The notes below the pieces were generated by a model. The model was not told where the DNA came from. It did no database searches and saw nothing but the letters and a program-made list of their open reading frames with translations. A stretch of 64,000 bases of DNA from CALMEC01 sp963777565. Its GTDB lineage: Bacteria > Actinomycetota > Thermoleophilia > Miltoncostaeales > Miltoncostaeaceae. Below are positions 8,883 to 17,821 of the stretch, in pieces (position 1 is the first letter of the stretch; each line of letters starts with the position of its first letter). The stretch lies in the NCBI GenBank assembly GCA_963777565.1, contig CAVZQZ010000008.1, positions 186,001 through 250,000 on the forward strand, in the 5' to 3' direction. Position numbers and translations under genes: made by a program.

Positions 8883-10219
8883 TCAGATCGGGGCGGCGGC
8901 CTCCGCATGCGCCGGGCGGGTGGCGAGCGCGCTCGCCGTAACGATCGACAGGGCGGCCGCGACGGCCAGCACGACGAAGCCGGTCGTGAACGCGCTCGAC
9001 CCGGCCACGGCGGCGGCGAGGCCGGCGGCGGCGATGGCGCCTGTGTAGCGCACGGTCATGAACACGCCGCTCGCGACCCCGACCATCCCGCCGGGCGCCG
9101 ACTCGACGGCGGTGGTCTGGAGCGACGCCCCCGCGAGGCCGACCCCGACGCCGGCCAGCGCCACGAACGCGGCCGTGCTGGCGACCTCCGCCGATCGCGT
9201 GACCAGCACCAGCCCGACCGTCGCGGCGGCGGCGATCACCCCGCCGATCAGAACCGGCGCCCGCCGCCCGAGGCGGTCGCTCAGGCCGCCCGCCGACCGG
9301 CGAGACCACCATCATCGCGCCGGTCATCGCCCCGATCAGCAGGCCGGCGCCGGACGGCCCCAGGCCCAGCTCGCGTTCCGCGAGGATCGGCACGATCAGG
9401 AGCAGCGAGTACATGACGAGGTTGTGCAGGAGCACCGTCGCCGTCGCCCCGACGTACGGGCGCCGGCCGAACAGCGACGAGCGCGACGAACGGCATCGCG
9501 GGCCCGCCGCTCGACTGCGATGAACACGGCCAGGAGCGACCGCCGCGGCCGCGACGGCCGGCAGCCAGCGCGCCACTCCGTCGGTTGCGAGGAAGAGCGC
9601 TGCGACGATCGCCGCCATGAACGCGGTGAACGCCGCCGCTCCGGGGAGGTCGAAGCTCATCCGGCCGACGCGGCAGTGGATGGTCAGTGGGCAGCGCGCG
9701 CAGGGCCAGCGACGAGGGCGACCGCGCCGACGGGGAGGTTCACGAGGAAGATCGCCCGCCAGCCGAACGCCGCCACCAGGACGCCGCCGAGCACCGGCCC
9801 GACGGCGGCCGCGAGGCCCATCACCGTCCCGAACCATCCGAACATCCGGCCGCGTCGGTCGGGCGGCACGATCTCCCGCAGCAGCGCGGCGACGCTGGGC
9901 ATCATGAGCCCGCCGAACAGCGCCTGCGCCATCCGCAGGGCGACCAGGACCGCGAACCACGGCGCGAACGTGGCGAGCGTCGAGACGGCGAGGAAGGCGA
10001 CGAGTCCGGCGAGGAAGGTGCGACGATGGCCGAGGGCGTCGCCGATGCGGCCGCCCACCGGCTGCACGAGCGCCATCACGACGAGGTAGCCGCTGACGAG
10101 CCACGTGACGGTGCTGACGCGTAGACGTCGAGGTCGCGCTCGATGTCGAGGAGGGCGACGGCGATCATCGTCGAGTTCAGGGGAACGAGCGCGGCGGCCG
10201 TGCAGAGGCCGGCCACCAC
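8883..10219 (-). pseudogene. MFS drug/proton antiporter, frame-disrupted
   Basis: Pieces of one major facilitator transporter occur in order but in different frames. An N-terminal helix (AAALVPLNSTMIAVALLDIERDLD) lies near 10219-10130. The best-preserved piece is at 9684-10079, with GGRIGDALGHRR and LRMAQALFGGLMMPSVAALL. A middle part around 9250-9660 includes LLHNLVMYSLLLIVPILAER. The C-terminal helices are at 8883-9239. At least three frame changes are needed to read it through. The fragments resemble the 14-helix DHA2 family. Either the gene is decaying or this stretch has indel errors; the two neighbours upstream are broken in the same way. Confidence 0.75.
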
Positions 10220-10266
10220 GCCCCCGATGTGTCCACGTGCCGGCCGGTCACGCGGATGTGGCTGCG

Positions 10267-11915
10267 TCAGGCGATGAGCACCTCGCCGGCGTCGCCGTCG
10301 ACCGTGATCCGCTGGCCGTCCTGGATGATCTGCGTGGCGATCTTCGTTCCCATCACCGCCGGGATGGCGTACTCCCGCGCGACGATCGCGCCGTGAGCGA
10401 GCACGCCGCCGGTGTCGGTGACGAGCGCCGCGATCGACGCGAAGACCGGGGTCCACGGCGGCGTCGTCGAGCGGCAGACGAGGATCTCGCCGGGCTGTAC
10501 GCGGTGGAGCTCGTCCACGGACCGCACGACGCGGGCGACGCCCTCCACGCGGCCGCGGGAGCCGGCGGATCCACGCAGCACCCGTGTCGTCGATCTCGGG
10601 CGGCCCGGGCTGCCGAAGAACTTGACGAGGCCGGGGTCGACCGGGGCGTCCGGGTCGGGCGGGACGCCGAGGAACGGCGGGGGGTCGAGCAGGCTGTCGT
10701 CGGCGTAGACGCTGCCGGGCCTCGTGGGCACGCGTGCGCACGTCCTCGCCTGCGATGCCGTCGCGTAGGCGTCGAGATCGAGAACCAGACGTCGCTCGAC
10801 GGTCGGCGAGCCGGCCCGCGCCCGGTCAGGCGTCGTGGCGATCCGCAGGAACGCCCGCCGCGTCGCGCCGGCGAGCGAGCGCTGGTCGATGTAGAAGGCG
10901 TGGTCCTCCTCCAGCGGCCAGGCGGCGAGGGCGACCTCGTAGGGCGCTGGTCGAACGCTGCGAGCAGCCCGGGGTCGGCGATCCGCTCGCGAGCGCTGCG
11001 CACCAGCTCCTCCGCCTCGGCGCGCAGCCGCTCGCGCTGCCCCTCCGGGTCGGCGGCGTCGGCGGCGAGGTAGCGGCGGAGGTTCTCGACCGCGAACGAC
11101 GGCTCCTCCACCCACGTCGGCGACGAGAGGTCCATCGCCTGCGCGCGCTGGCCGTATTCGTCGAGGAACGCCTCGAAGCGCTCGCGCCAGGCGCGCCCCT
11201 CCGGGCTGTGGTCCAGGGCGTCGAGCGCGTCGGCGGGTGAGCCGGCCGCGAGAACGGCCGCCACCGACGGGGCGGCCTGCGCCTCGCGGGCGAGGTCCCA
11301 GAGGGCGCGGTCGGCCTCGAGGCTCTTGTTCGGCTGCGCCCTGCATGCAGCGGTAGGGCTCCATCTCGTCGGTGCGTTCCCGTCGCCTGAACGTAGATGC
11401 GCGGAGAACCGCTCGCCGGCGGCGAGCTTGGGAAAGACGACCAGGAAGTGGATGCGCCAGATGTCGACGTCGATCTCGACGAGCCGGGCGAACGCGTCCG
11501 AGTCGGCGCGGCGCGTCGCCGCCGAAGTCGAGGACGTCGATCTCGTCGGTGAGCCGCATCACCGCGGGGAGGTACTCCGTCTCCCAGCGGCGGCGGAGGT
11601 TGTCCATGTGGTCGCCCATCACCGGCAGGTGCTGTTCCGATTCGCTGGCCTCCATGTCCTCCGGGCGCCACGGCGAGCACGGGGCTGTTGTAGACCCATC
11701 CGCTGAACGAGGCGTGGCGGAGCGTGCGGAGCGGCGAGACAAGGGTCGCACACGCCGCGGCGACGCCCGGCTCGAGGCATTCGCCGCAGGAACGACGAGG
11801 TGAGCGGCGTCAGCGGCGCGGGAAAGTGCATCGCGTCACGGAACCAGGTCAGACCGGCGTCGGCGGGGTCCCGCCACACGACGGGGAAGTCGGGTGCGCT
11901 CACGTTGGCATTCAT
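10267..11915 (-). pseudogene. PEP-utilising enzyme, C-terminal subunit, frame-disrupted
   Basis: The start is clear: ATG 11915 with a GGGAGATGAAGG site, beginning MNANVSAPDFPVVWRDPADA. Segments then continue in alternating frames (residues around 11640-11500, 11264-10990, 10940-10267). The C-terminus has the phosphohistidine mobile domain (TDTGGVLAHGAIVAREYAIP, then AVMGTKIATQIIQDG), as in PEP synthase, pyruvate phosphate dikinase and rifampin phosphotransferase. The conserved His is in GGVLAHGA. At least four frame changes are present. It lies 20 bases after the ATP-binding partner gene, so the two would act as a split dikinase. Confidence 0.75.
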
Positions 11916-11935
11916 CTGACCTTCATCTCCCTTGT

Positions 11936-12841
11936 TCAAGTGGTATTCGCGGATGGCTGGGTCGCGTCGGTGCGAGCGGCCTCGACGTCGAAGAGCGCGG
12001 TCATGGGGCGGCACTGCAGCCACACCACGCGCGAGTCGACGACGCTGAACTCGCAGTCGGCCGGCCCGGCCGAGCTCGCGCTCGCAGCGCAGCACTCCGT
12101 CGTGGAGCGCGGCGAGGAGCGTCGTCGTCGAGGACGCGCGCCTCCTGCCGTTCGGCGGGCACGGGCAGTTCGACGAGGCCGTCGTCGCCCATCATCAGCA
12201 TGATGTCCTTGAAGCCCGGTTCGAACCGCACCAGGCGCCCGTCGGCGCGGGCGAGTCGGTAGTCGTCCGGGGTGACGAGGCCGCTGACGACGAGCTCGCC
12301 CAGGCCGTAGGCGGCGTTCACCACGATCGTGTCGGGATCGCCGGTGACCGGATCGCGGCTCATGCACACGCCGGCGGCCTCGCCGCCGGCGAGGCGCTGG
12401 ACGATGACCGCCATCTCGACGACCCCGTCGTGGCCGCGGTGGGCCCGGTAGGTCCCTGCCCGGGAGTCCTCGGCCGACGCCCAGCAGTCGAGCACGGCCT
12501 GCAGGGCCTCGTCCGAGCCGCGCACCCCGAGCCGGGTCAGGTACTGGCCCGCGTGCGAGTGCTCGGCGCCGTCCTCCCCGGTGGCCGACGACCGCACCGC
12601 GAGCGGGTGGTCGCCCATCGCCTCCACGAGGGCGGCGACGTCCCGGGCGACGGTCGTCGGGGATGCGACCGGAGCCGGCCGCCGCGCGGTGGACCGCGGT
12701 AGTGATGACGAAGCCCTCCGGGGCGGGCAGTCCGGCGCGTGCGATGACGGCGAAGCCGCTCGCCTTCCCGCCGATGAGGTCCGCGTCGACGGTGCCGACT
12801 CCCGACAGCGGGATCAGGGTGAGGGGCGCAGCGTCATCCAC
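11936..12841 (-). pseudogene. PEP synthase-like ATP-binding (PPDK_N) subunit, frame-disrupted
   Basis: It begins with GTG 12841 and the N-terminal signature GGKASGFAVIARAGLPAPEG of pyruvate/PEP-binding ATP-grasp domains. The frame then shifts near 12700 to 12001-12627, which holds HPLAVRSSATGEDG and SRDPVTGDPDTIVVNAAYGL, the ATP-binding Arg loop and lid. It shifts again near 12110 to the terminal VDSRVVWLQCRPMTAL. Restoring two frames gives a protein of about 300 residues, the usual size for a separate PPDK_N subunit. It lies upstream of the mobile-domain gene on the same strand. Confidence 0.75.
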
Positions 12842-12956
12842 CGGCCGAAGGTTACAAACTGGAGAACCCAGGTATATCCGGCTTGGCCTCTTCCGCAGAA
12901 GAGGCGATCAGACAGGGAGGGTCGCGGGGACCCGTTCCTCGCCCTTCCCGGGGGAC

Positions 12957-12983
12957 TTCGGAGCGACGGGACTCGAAACCGCG
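12957..12983 (-). repeat. tRNA 3'-end fragment (possible att scar)
   Basis: Positions 12960-12983 match 23 of 24 bases of the 3' end of tRNA-Asp (24029-24052), including acceptor and T-arm sequence, in the same orientation. The match then fades. There is no 5' half, so this is a fragment and not a gene. Similar 3' ends occur in other tRNAs, so the parent tRNA is not certain. Confidence 0.55.
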
Positions 12984-13003
12984 ATCTCGGTGTCGATGCC
13001 GGT

Positions 13004-14548
13004 CTACAGCGCCGCGGCGCCGGCGTCGACGGTCAAGGACCGCGTCTGCAGGTAGTCGCCGAGGGGGTCTGGCCCGCCGGCGAGCCCAAACCCCGAGTGC
13101 TTCGCGCCACCGAACGGGGACGCCACCGACGAGATGCGCCCTCGGTTGACCGCCACCATCCCCACCTCGAGAGCCTCTCCCATCCGAAACGCGCGGTCCA
13201 CATCGCGCGTATACACGTAGGCGCCGAGCCCCTGTGGGCACCCGTTCGTCCTCGCGATGACGTCCGACTCGCGCTCGAACGCCGACACGGTCGCCACCGG
13301 CCCAAAGATCTCCTCCCGGCAGATACGTGCTTCGTCCGGCGCGTCGCGCAGGACAACCGGCGCGAAGAAGTGCCCCGGGCCGGCCAGCGTGCCCCCCCAC
13401 AACACGGCTCGAGCCCCCCGGCGAACCGCATCATCGACCAGGTCCACCAGCCGGCGTCGTTGCGGCTCGCCGATCATCGGCCCGAGATCGACGCCCGGCT
13501 GGGTGCCGCGTCCCACCGTGAGCCCTCCGAGGCGCAGGGCGAGCCGATCCGTGAACTCGTCGACCAGATCGCGATGCACATGGAAACAGTTCGCCGCCGT
13601 GCACGCCTGCCCGCCGTTGCGCATCTTCGCGGCCACGGCCCCGTCGATGGCCTCGTCCAGATCCGCGTCCGGGAACACGATGAACGGCGCCTGCCCGCCC
13701 AACTCCATGCCTACCCGGAGCAGCTGATCGGCGGAGCGCGCGACGAGATGGCGGCCAACGACAACCCCGCCGGTGAACGTCAGGCGGCGAAGCCGGGGAT
13801 CCGACAGCAAGACGTCGGTCGCCCCGTCGACGGCGGAGACCACCACGTTCAGCACGCCCGCCGGCAACCCTTCGGACTGGAGGATCCCGGCGAAGGCCAG
13901 TGCGCTGAGTGGCGCCAGCGATGAGGGACGCAACACGACGCTGCAACCGGCGGCGAGCGCCGCCGCGACTCCGCGTGCCGGCACCGCCAGCGGGAAGTTC
14001 CACGGCGTGATTACAAGGCACGGCCCGACCGGACGGCGCACGACCACGATTCGGCTGGCGCCGTCGGGCGACTGTTGCACCGAGCCGGCGATCCGCACCG
14101 CCTCGTCCGCGCACCACTCGAGGTACTCGGCCGCGAACATGACTTCATCGTGCGACTCCGCCAGCGGCTTTCCCATTTCCAGCGTGATCAGCATGGCGAG
14201 GCGGGCGCTGTTGCGCACCATCGCGTCGGCCGACCGGCGCAGCACCCGCGCCCGCTCGCGCGGTGCCGACGCCGACCACGCAGGCAGCGCCGTTGCGGCG
14301 GCGGTGAGCGCGTCGAGTGCGTCGCGCTCGTCGGCATCCGGCATCTCGCAGAGCGCGTGGCCGGTCGCGGGGTCCTCGACAATGAGCATCCGCCCTGAGC
14401 GCGCCTCCCGCCATTCGCCTGCGACCAGCAGCCGGCGGGGACACCAAGCGACCGCTTCCCATTCCGTCACCGTCGCCGCCAAGCCTGCCAGTTGTGGCTC
14501 ATACGCGCGTCGGCCGGCGTCCGTCCGGTCGAGCATCGCCGTGTTCAT
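13004..14548 (-). CDS. NAD(P)-dependent aldehyde dehydrogenase
   Basis: A 514-residue ALDH superfamily enzyme, closest in layout to succinate-semialdehyde dehydrogenases. Motifs in order: cofactor-binding VITPWNFPLAVPARG, FTGGVVVGRHL, general-base MELGGQAPFIVF, catalytic-Cys GGQACTAANCF, and EEIFGPVATVSAF. It oxidises an aldehyde to an acid in the cytosol; the substrate cannot be fixed from sequence. ATG 14548 is preceded by GGAAGGG, and an in-frame GTG at 14566 is less likely. It starts one base after the stop of a 62-residue gene, so the two are probably translated together. Confidence 0.92.
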   Translation of the reverse strand: MNTAMLDRTDAGRRAYEPQLAGLAATVTEWEAVAWCPRRLLVAGEWREARSGRMLIVEDPATGHALCEMPDADERDALDALTAAATALPAWSASAPRERARVLRRSADAMVRNSARLAMLITLEMGKPLAESHDEVMFAAEYLEWCADEAVRIAGSVQQSPDGASRIVVVRRPVGPCLVITPWNFPLAVPARGVAAALAAGCSVVLRPSSLAPLSALAFAGILQSEGLPAGVLNVVVSAVDGATDVLLSDPRLRRLTFTGGVVVGRHLVARSADQLLRVGMELGGQAPFIVFPDADLDEAIDGAVAAKMRNGGQACTAANCFHVHRDLVDEFTDRLALRLGGLTVGRGTQPGVDLGPMIGEPQRRRLVDLVDDAVRRGARAVLWGGTLAGPGHFFAPVVLRDAPDEARICREEIFGPVATVSAFERESDVIARTNGCPQGLGAYVYTRDVDRAFRMGEALEVGMVAVNRGRISSVASPFGGAKHSGFGLAGGPDPLGDYLQTRSLTVDAGAAAL

Positions 14549-14549
14549 C

Positions 14550-14738
14550 TCACTGCCCTTCCTCACAGCTCGGCTCGTCTGCCGACGTGCGCTGTCCTGA
14601 CCTGGCTGCGGGCGCGGCCCACATCGTCTCGAGCAGGTAGATCTCGCTGTCGCGGGCGAGCTTCCTCGCGAGCTCGACCCGTGCCCGCTGGAAGTCCTGC
14701 CAGGCGATGCCTGTGGGCGTCATCTCGTCTCGGTTCAT
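14550..14738 (-). CDS. Small hypothetical protein upstream of aldehyde dehydrogenase
   Basis: About 62 residues, beginning MNRDEMTPTGIAWQDFQRAR, charged and helical, with no recognised family. The ATG at 14738 is taken as the start because a GGAGGTGG sequence lies 11 bases upstream; an in-frame ATG at 14756 overlaps that site. Its stop ends one base before the dehydrogenase start, so it is probably the first gene of that transcript. Confidence 0.55.
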   Translation of the reverse strand: MNRDEMTPTGIAWQDFQRARVELARKLARDSEIYLLETMWAAPAARSGQRTSADEPSCEEGQ

Positions 14739-14865
14739 CTCGTGCACCACCTCCATGTGGACGTCGTTGCACGGGCAGTCTCCGTAGCCCCGCTTGTGAC
14801 TCGCTTGAGGACCGCTGGATCCGCGGGCGCACGACGCGGGCCGAGCCCGTGGTACGTTCGCGCCG

Positions 14866-16449
14866 GTGGCGATCGAGTACCGGATCCTGGGTGCCGTCGA
14901 GGCGCTCGTCGACGGCGTCGGTGTGCCGCTCGGGGGTCCGCGTCAGCGTGGCGTGCTCGTTGCGCTTCTGACTCGCGCGAATGCGGTGGTGCCTGCGAGC
15001 CGCGTTATCGACGATCTGTGGGAGGACGACCCGCCTCCAAGCGCCGCGAACCTCGTCCAGGGCTACGTGTCGCACCTGAGGAAGGCGCTCGGGAAGGGCG
15101 CAATCGAGACCCGCGGGGCCGGGTACATCATGCGGATCGACGCCGATGAGCTGGACTTGTCCCGTTTCGAGGCGCTGGCCGAGGCGGGCAGTCGGGCGCT
15201 CGCGGCGGCGCGGGCGCGGGAGGCGGTCGAACGCTTCGGGGAGGCACTCGGTCTGTGGCGCGGCCCCGCCTTGGCGGATCTCGCGGGTGAGCCGTTCCTC
15301 CAGCCCGTCGCCGCTCGGCTGGAGGAGCTTCGGGTGCTCGCCCTCGAACGGCGGATCGAGGCCGACCTGGCCTGCGGCCGCCACGTCGAGGCGCTCGCCG
15401 ACGTTCGCCAACTCGTGGGCGACCATCCGTTTCGGGAGCGTGCGAGGTGGCTGGAGATGCTCGCGTTGTACCGCAGCGGCCGGCAGGCGGAGGCCCTCGA
15501 GGCCTACCGCGACGCCCGCTCCCGCCTCGTCGGGGAGCTCGGGATCGAACCCGGGCCGATGCTGCAGGAGCTGGAGCGGGCGATCCTCCGTCACGACCCC
15601 GCCCTCGCAGGGAGCGACGCCGAACCCCTGCCGGCGTCCGCCGCTCTCCGCTCGCTGCTCGCCGCATCCTTGACCGATGACGCGCTTCCCGGCCTCGTCG
15701 GCGTCGCCGGTCCCCTGGCCGCCGAGCCGGGTCGCGAGCTGGTCGTGGTCGGCACCGTCAGCGACCGTCGGGACCTCGGGGCGGTCACGGCCCGCCTGCA
15801 TGCCAAGCGTGAGGAGCTGCTTGGGCAGGGCGTCGTCGCGCGCGTCGCGTGCTTCACGTCGGTGACCCCGGGGGCCGACATCGCCCGTCTCGCGAGCGAC
15901 TACGAGAGCGACCTCCTGCTCGTCGACGCCCCTTCGGGACTGCTCGAGGACGGCCGCCTGCTGACGATCCTGGCGCAGGCACCGTGCGACGTGGCGGTCG
16001 TCGTGGCCCGTGCGCCCCGAGCGGGGAGCGTGCTCGTCCCGTTCACTGGTGCGGACCACGACTGGTCTGCGGTGGAGATCGGCGCGTGGCTCGCGCGGAA
16101 CGCCGGCCGGCCGCTTCGTCTCGCCGGTGCGAGCACCGGGGCGTCCGCACGCGACGCGAGCCGACTCCTGGCGAACGCGTCGATCGCCGTTCAGCGCGCG
16201 CTGAACATCCCGGCGGAGTCGCTCCTGGTCGATCCCGAGCCCGAGGCTCTGGTCGCGGCCGCCGCCGATGCCAGCGTCGTCGTCTGCGGCCTCAGCGACA
16301 GGTGGCGCCGTGACGGGCTGGGACCCACGCGGACGGCGCTGGCCACCGGCGCGGACGCGACGGTCGTCCTCGTTCGCCGCGGCACGCGGCCAGGGGGCCT
16401 GGCGCCCCGGGAGGCGCACACCCGCTTCACCTGGACCGTCGCCGCGTAG
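14866..16449 (+). CDS. SARP/BTAD transcriptional regulator fused to a universal-stress-protein-like domain
   Basis: A 527-residue protein. Residues 1-90 form an OmpR/SARP winged helix (VVPASRVIDDLWEDDPPPSA, then ANLVQGYVSHLRKALG). Residues about 95-245 are the bacterial transcriptional activation domain (FGEALGLWRGPALADLAGEP, a tetratricopeptide-like array ending GIEPGPMLQELERAIL). From about 270 to the end is an alpha/beta region with paired strands, resembling UspA-type or antiporter C-terminal nucleotide domains. It probably activates nearby genes in response to a small ligand. It is transcribed divergently from the ALDH operon across 127 bases. Confidence 0.85.
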   Translation: MAIEYRILGAVEALVDGVGVPLGGPRQRGVLVALLTRANAVVPASRVIDDLWEDDPPPSAANLVQGYVSHLRKALGKGAIETRGAGYIMRIDADELDLSRFEALAEAGSRALAAARAREAVERFGEALGLWRGPALADLAGEPFLQPVAARLEELRVLALERRIEADLACGRHVEALADVRQLVGDHPFRERARWLEMLALYRSGRQAEALEAYRDARSRLVGELGIEPGPMLQELERAILRHDPALAGSDAEPLPASAALRSLLAASLTDDALPGLVGVAGPLAAEPGRELVVVGTVSDRRDLGAVTARLHAKREELLGQGVVARVACFTSVTPGADIARLASDYESDLLLVDAPSGLLEDGRLLTILAQAPCDVAVVVARAPRAGSVLVPFTGADHDWSAVEIGAWLARNAGRPLRLAGASTGASARDASRLLANASIAVQRALNIPAESLLVDPEPEALVAAAADASVVVCGLSDRWRRDGLGPTRTALATGADATVVLVRRGTRPGGLAPREAHTRFTWTVAA

Positions 16450-16495
16450 CCTCAGCGCGCCCACGGCGCTTCACCTTGACGATCGCGGGCCGAGG

Positions 16496-17821
16496 TTAGC
16501 GGCTCCAGGGCGGCGGCGGGCGCCTCACGCAGGCGATCGGGGCCCGCTGGGGCACCGCCGTGATGAGCCCCGCGAGCGTCTCGTCCACCCCCGCGACCTC
16601 GCTCAGCGGGCGCAGCGTCGGCTGCCCGTTGCGGCGCTCGACCCGCGTCAGGTACGTGGTCACGACTCCCTGCCGGTTGGCGTCGAGGCGCATCGGGCCC
16701 CGAGGGGAGTCGAACCGCACCGCGGACAACGCCGCGCGGAACCGCGCTTGACCGTCGCCGAGCCGGCCGCCGGACCCGACGAGCCCCCGCACGATCGCGT
16801 CGGCCGCCTCGGCGTACCAGTCCTCGAAGCCCTCGGCGAGCGCGCCTTTCGGAAGTCCGGGGAAGTGGGCCGCGAGGGTCGTCGCGAGGGCCCTCCCCTC
16901 CGCGGTGGGCGCGACGGGAAGATCCTGCGACACGACGATCCCCGACGGGTCGACGTGCCAGTCGAGGTTGGCGGGGATCCTGAAGGTCGGTCCGCCGAGG
17001 ACCACGTGCCGTGACAGCTCGCCGGCGCCTGGCGCGTAGGCGCTCATGAACGAATCCTGTGCGACCGGGAAGGCGGTCCCCACGACCGAAAGCAGCGCCA
17101 CACCGTCCGCCGACCGCGCCCTGCGCACCGCTGCGGGGTCGGGGGTGGGGAGGAAGAGCGACGTCAGGTCGTGGCTCGTGACGCGTCCGCCGAGGGCGCA
17201 GAACTCGGCCGTGAAGGCGGCGTCGTACTCCCAGCCGGCCGGGTAGTCGTCGGCCACGATCGCCGCCGTGCGCCAATGCAGGTGCCGGTAGGCGTAGGTG
17301 GCGAGCCCGGCGATGGACTGCGCGCCGGCTGGGCCGAAGCGGAAGACGTTCGGCAGCGGATCGCGCATCGTCACGCCGGACGCGCCCGACCAGCCCAATA
17401 CGAATGTGACATCGGGGTACCGTGCGGCGACCTGACGGAACACCGTACCCTCCGTCGGCGCGACGGGGCCGATCAGGATGTCGACCCGCTCGCTCTCCAC
17501 CAGGCGGCGAATCTCCTCGACGAGCGGTCCGAACTGGTTGAGCTGCGTGCAGCCCGGCACGATCTCCACCGGATGTCCCGCGATCCGAGCCCCCCGCAGG
17601 CCCTCGCTCGGCACGCTTGCCGACAGGCGTCGCGCCCCGGCGGATGAACGGCGAGTCGACCGCGGCGATGACCGGCTCGCGGAAGCCGTCGAAGGGAGGA
17701 GCACACTCGGTGAGTACGCCGATCCGAATTGGCGCCCGTCGCCCGAACCACCGCAGCCGGCCGCGGCGGCGCAGAGCCCGGCGGTTGCGAGGGCCACGAA
17801 CCTGAGCGGAATCCTAGGCAC
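16496..17821 (-). CDS. ABC-type branched-chain amino-acid-like substrate-binding protein (local frame problem)
   Basis: A 441-residue secreted receptor-family protein with a lipoprotein-like signal (LCAAAAGCGGSG) and a type I periplasmic fold (VDILIGPVAPTEGTVFRQVA, AYRHLHWRTAAIVADDYPAG, VLGGPTFRIP). Residues about 33-60 read as low-complexity in this frame, whereas the neighbouring frame gives RIGVLTECAPPFDGFREPV, the true first strand of the fold. Two compensating indels near 17726 and 17640 are therefore likely. The GTG start at 17821 overlaps the end of the kinase gene by 8 bases, and no permease or ATPase is nearby, so it looks like a sensor partner and not a transporter part. Confidence 0.75.
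   Translation of the reverse strand: MPRIPLRFVALATAGLCAAAAGCGGSGDGRQFGSAYSPSVLLPSTASASRSSPRSTRRSSAGARRLSASVPSEGLRGARIAGHPVEIVPGCTQLNQFGPLVEEIRRLVESERVDILIGPVAPTEGTVFRQVAARYPDVTFVLGWSGASGVTMRDPLPNVFRFGPAGAQSIAGLATYAYRHLHWRTAAIVADDYPAGWEYDAAFTAEFCALGGRVTSHDLTSLFLPTPDPAAVRRARSADGVALLSVVGTAFPVAQDSFMSAYAPGAGELSRHVVLGGPTFRIPANLDWHVDPSGIVVSQDLPVAPTAEGRALATTLAAHFPGLPKGALAEGFEDWYAEAADAIVRGLVGSGGRLGDGQARFRAALSAVRFDSPRGPMRLDANRQGVVTTYLTRVERRNGQPTLRPLSEVAGVDETLAGLITAVPQRAPIACVRRPPPPWSR

Noticed and set aside
14563..16464. Open frame of 633 codons on the minus strand over the SARP gene
   Set aside because: No recognisable domain and Arg/Gly-rich composition; the plus-strand SARP-BTAD protein explains the region.
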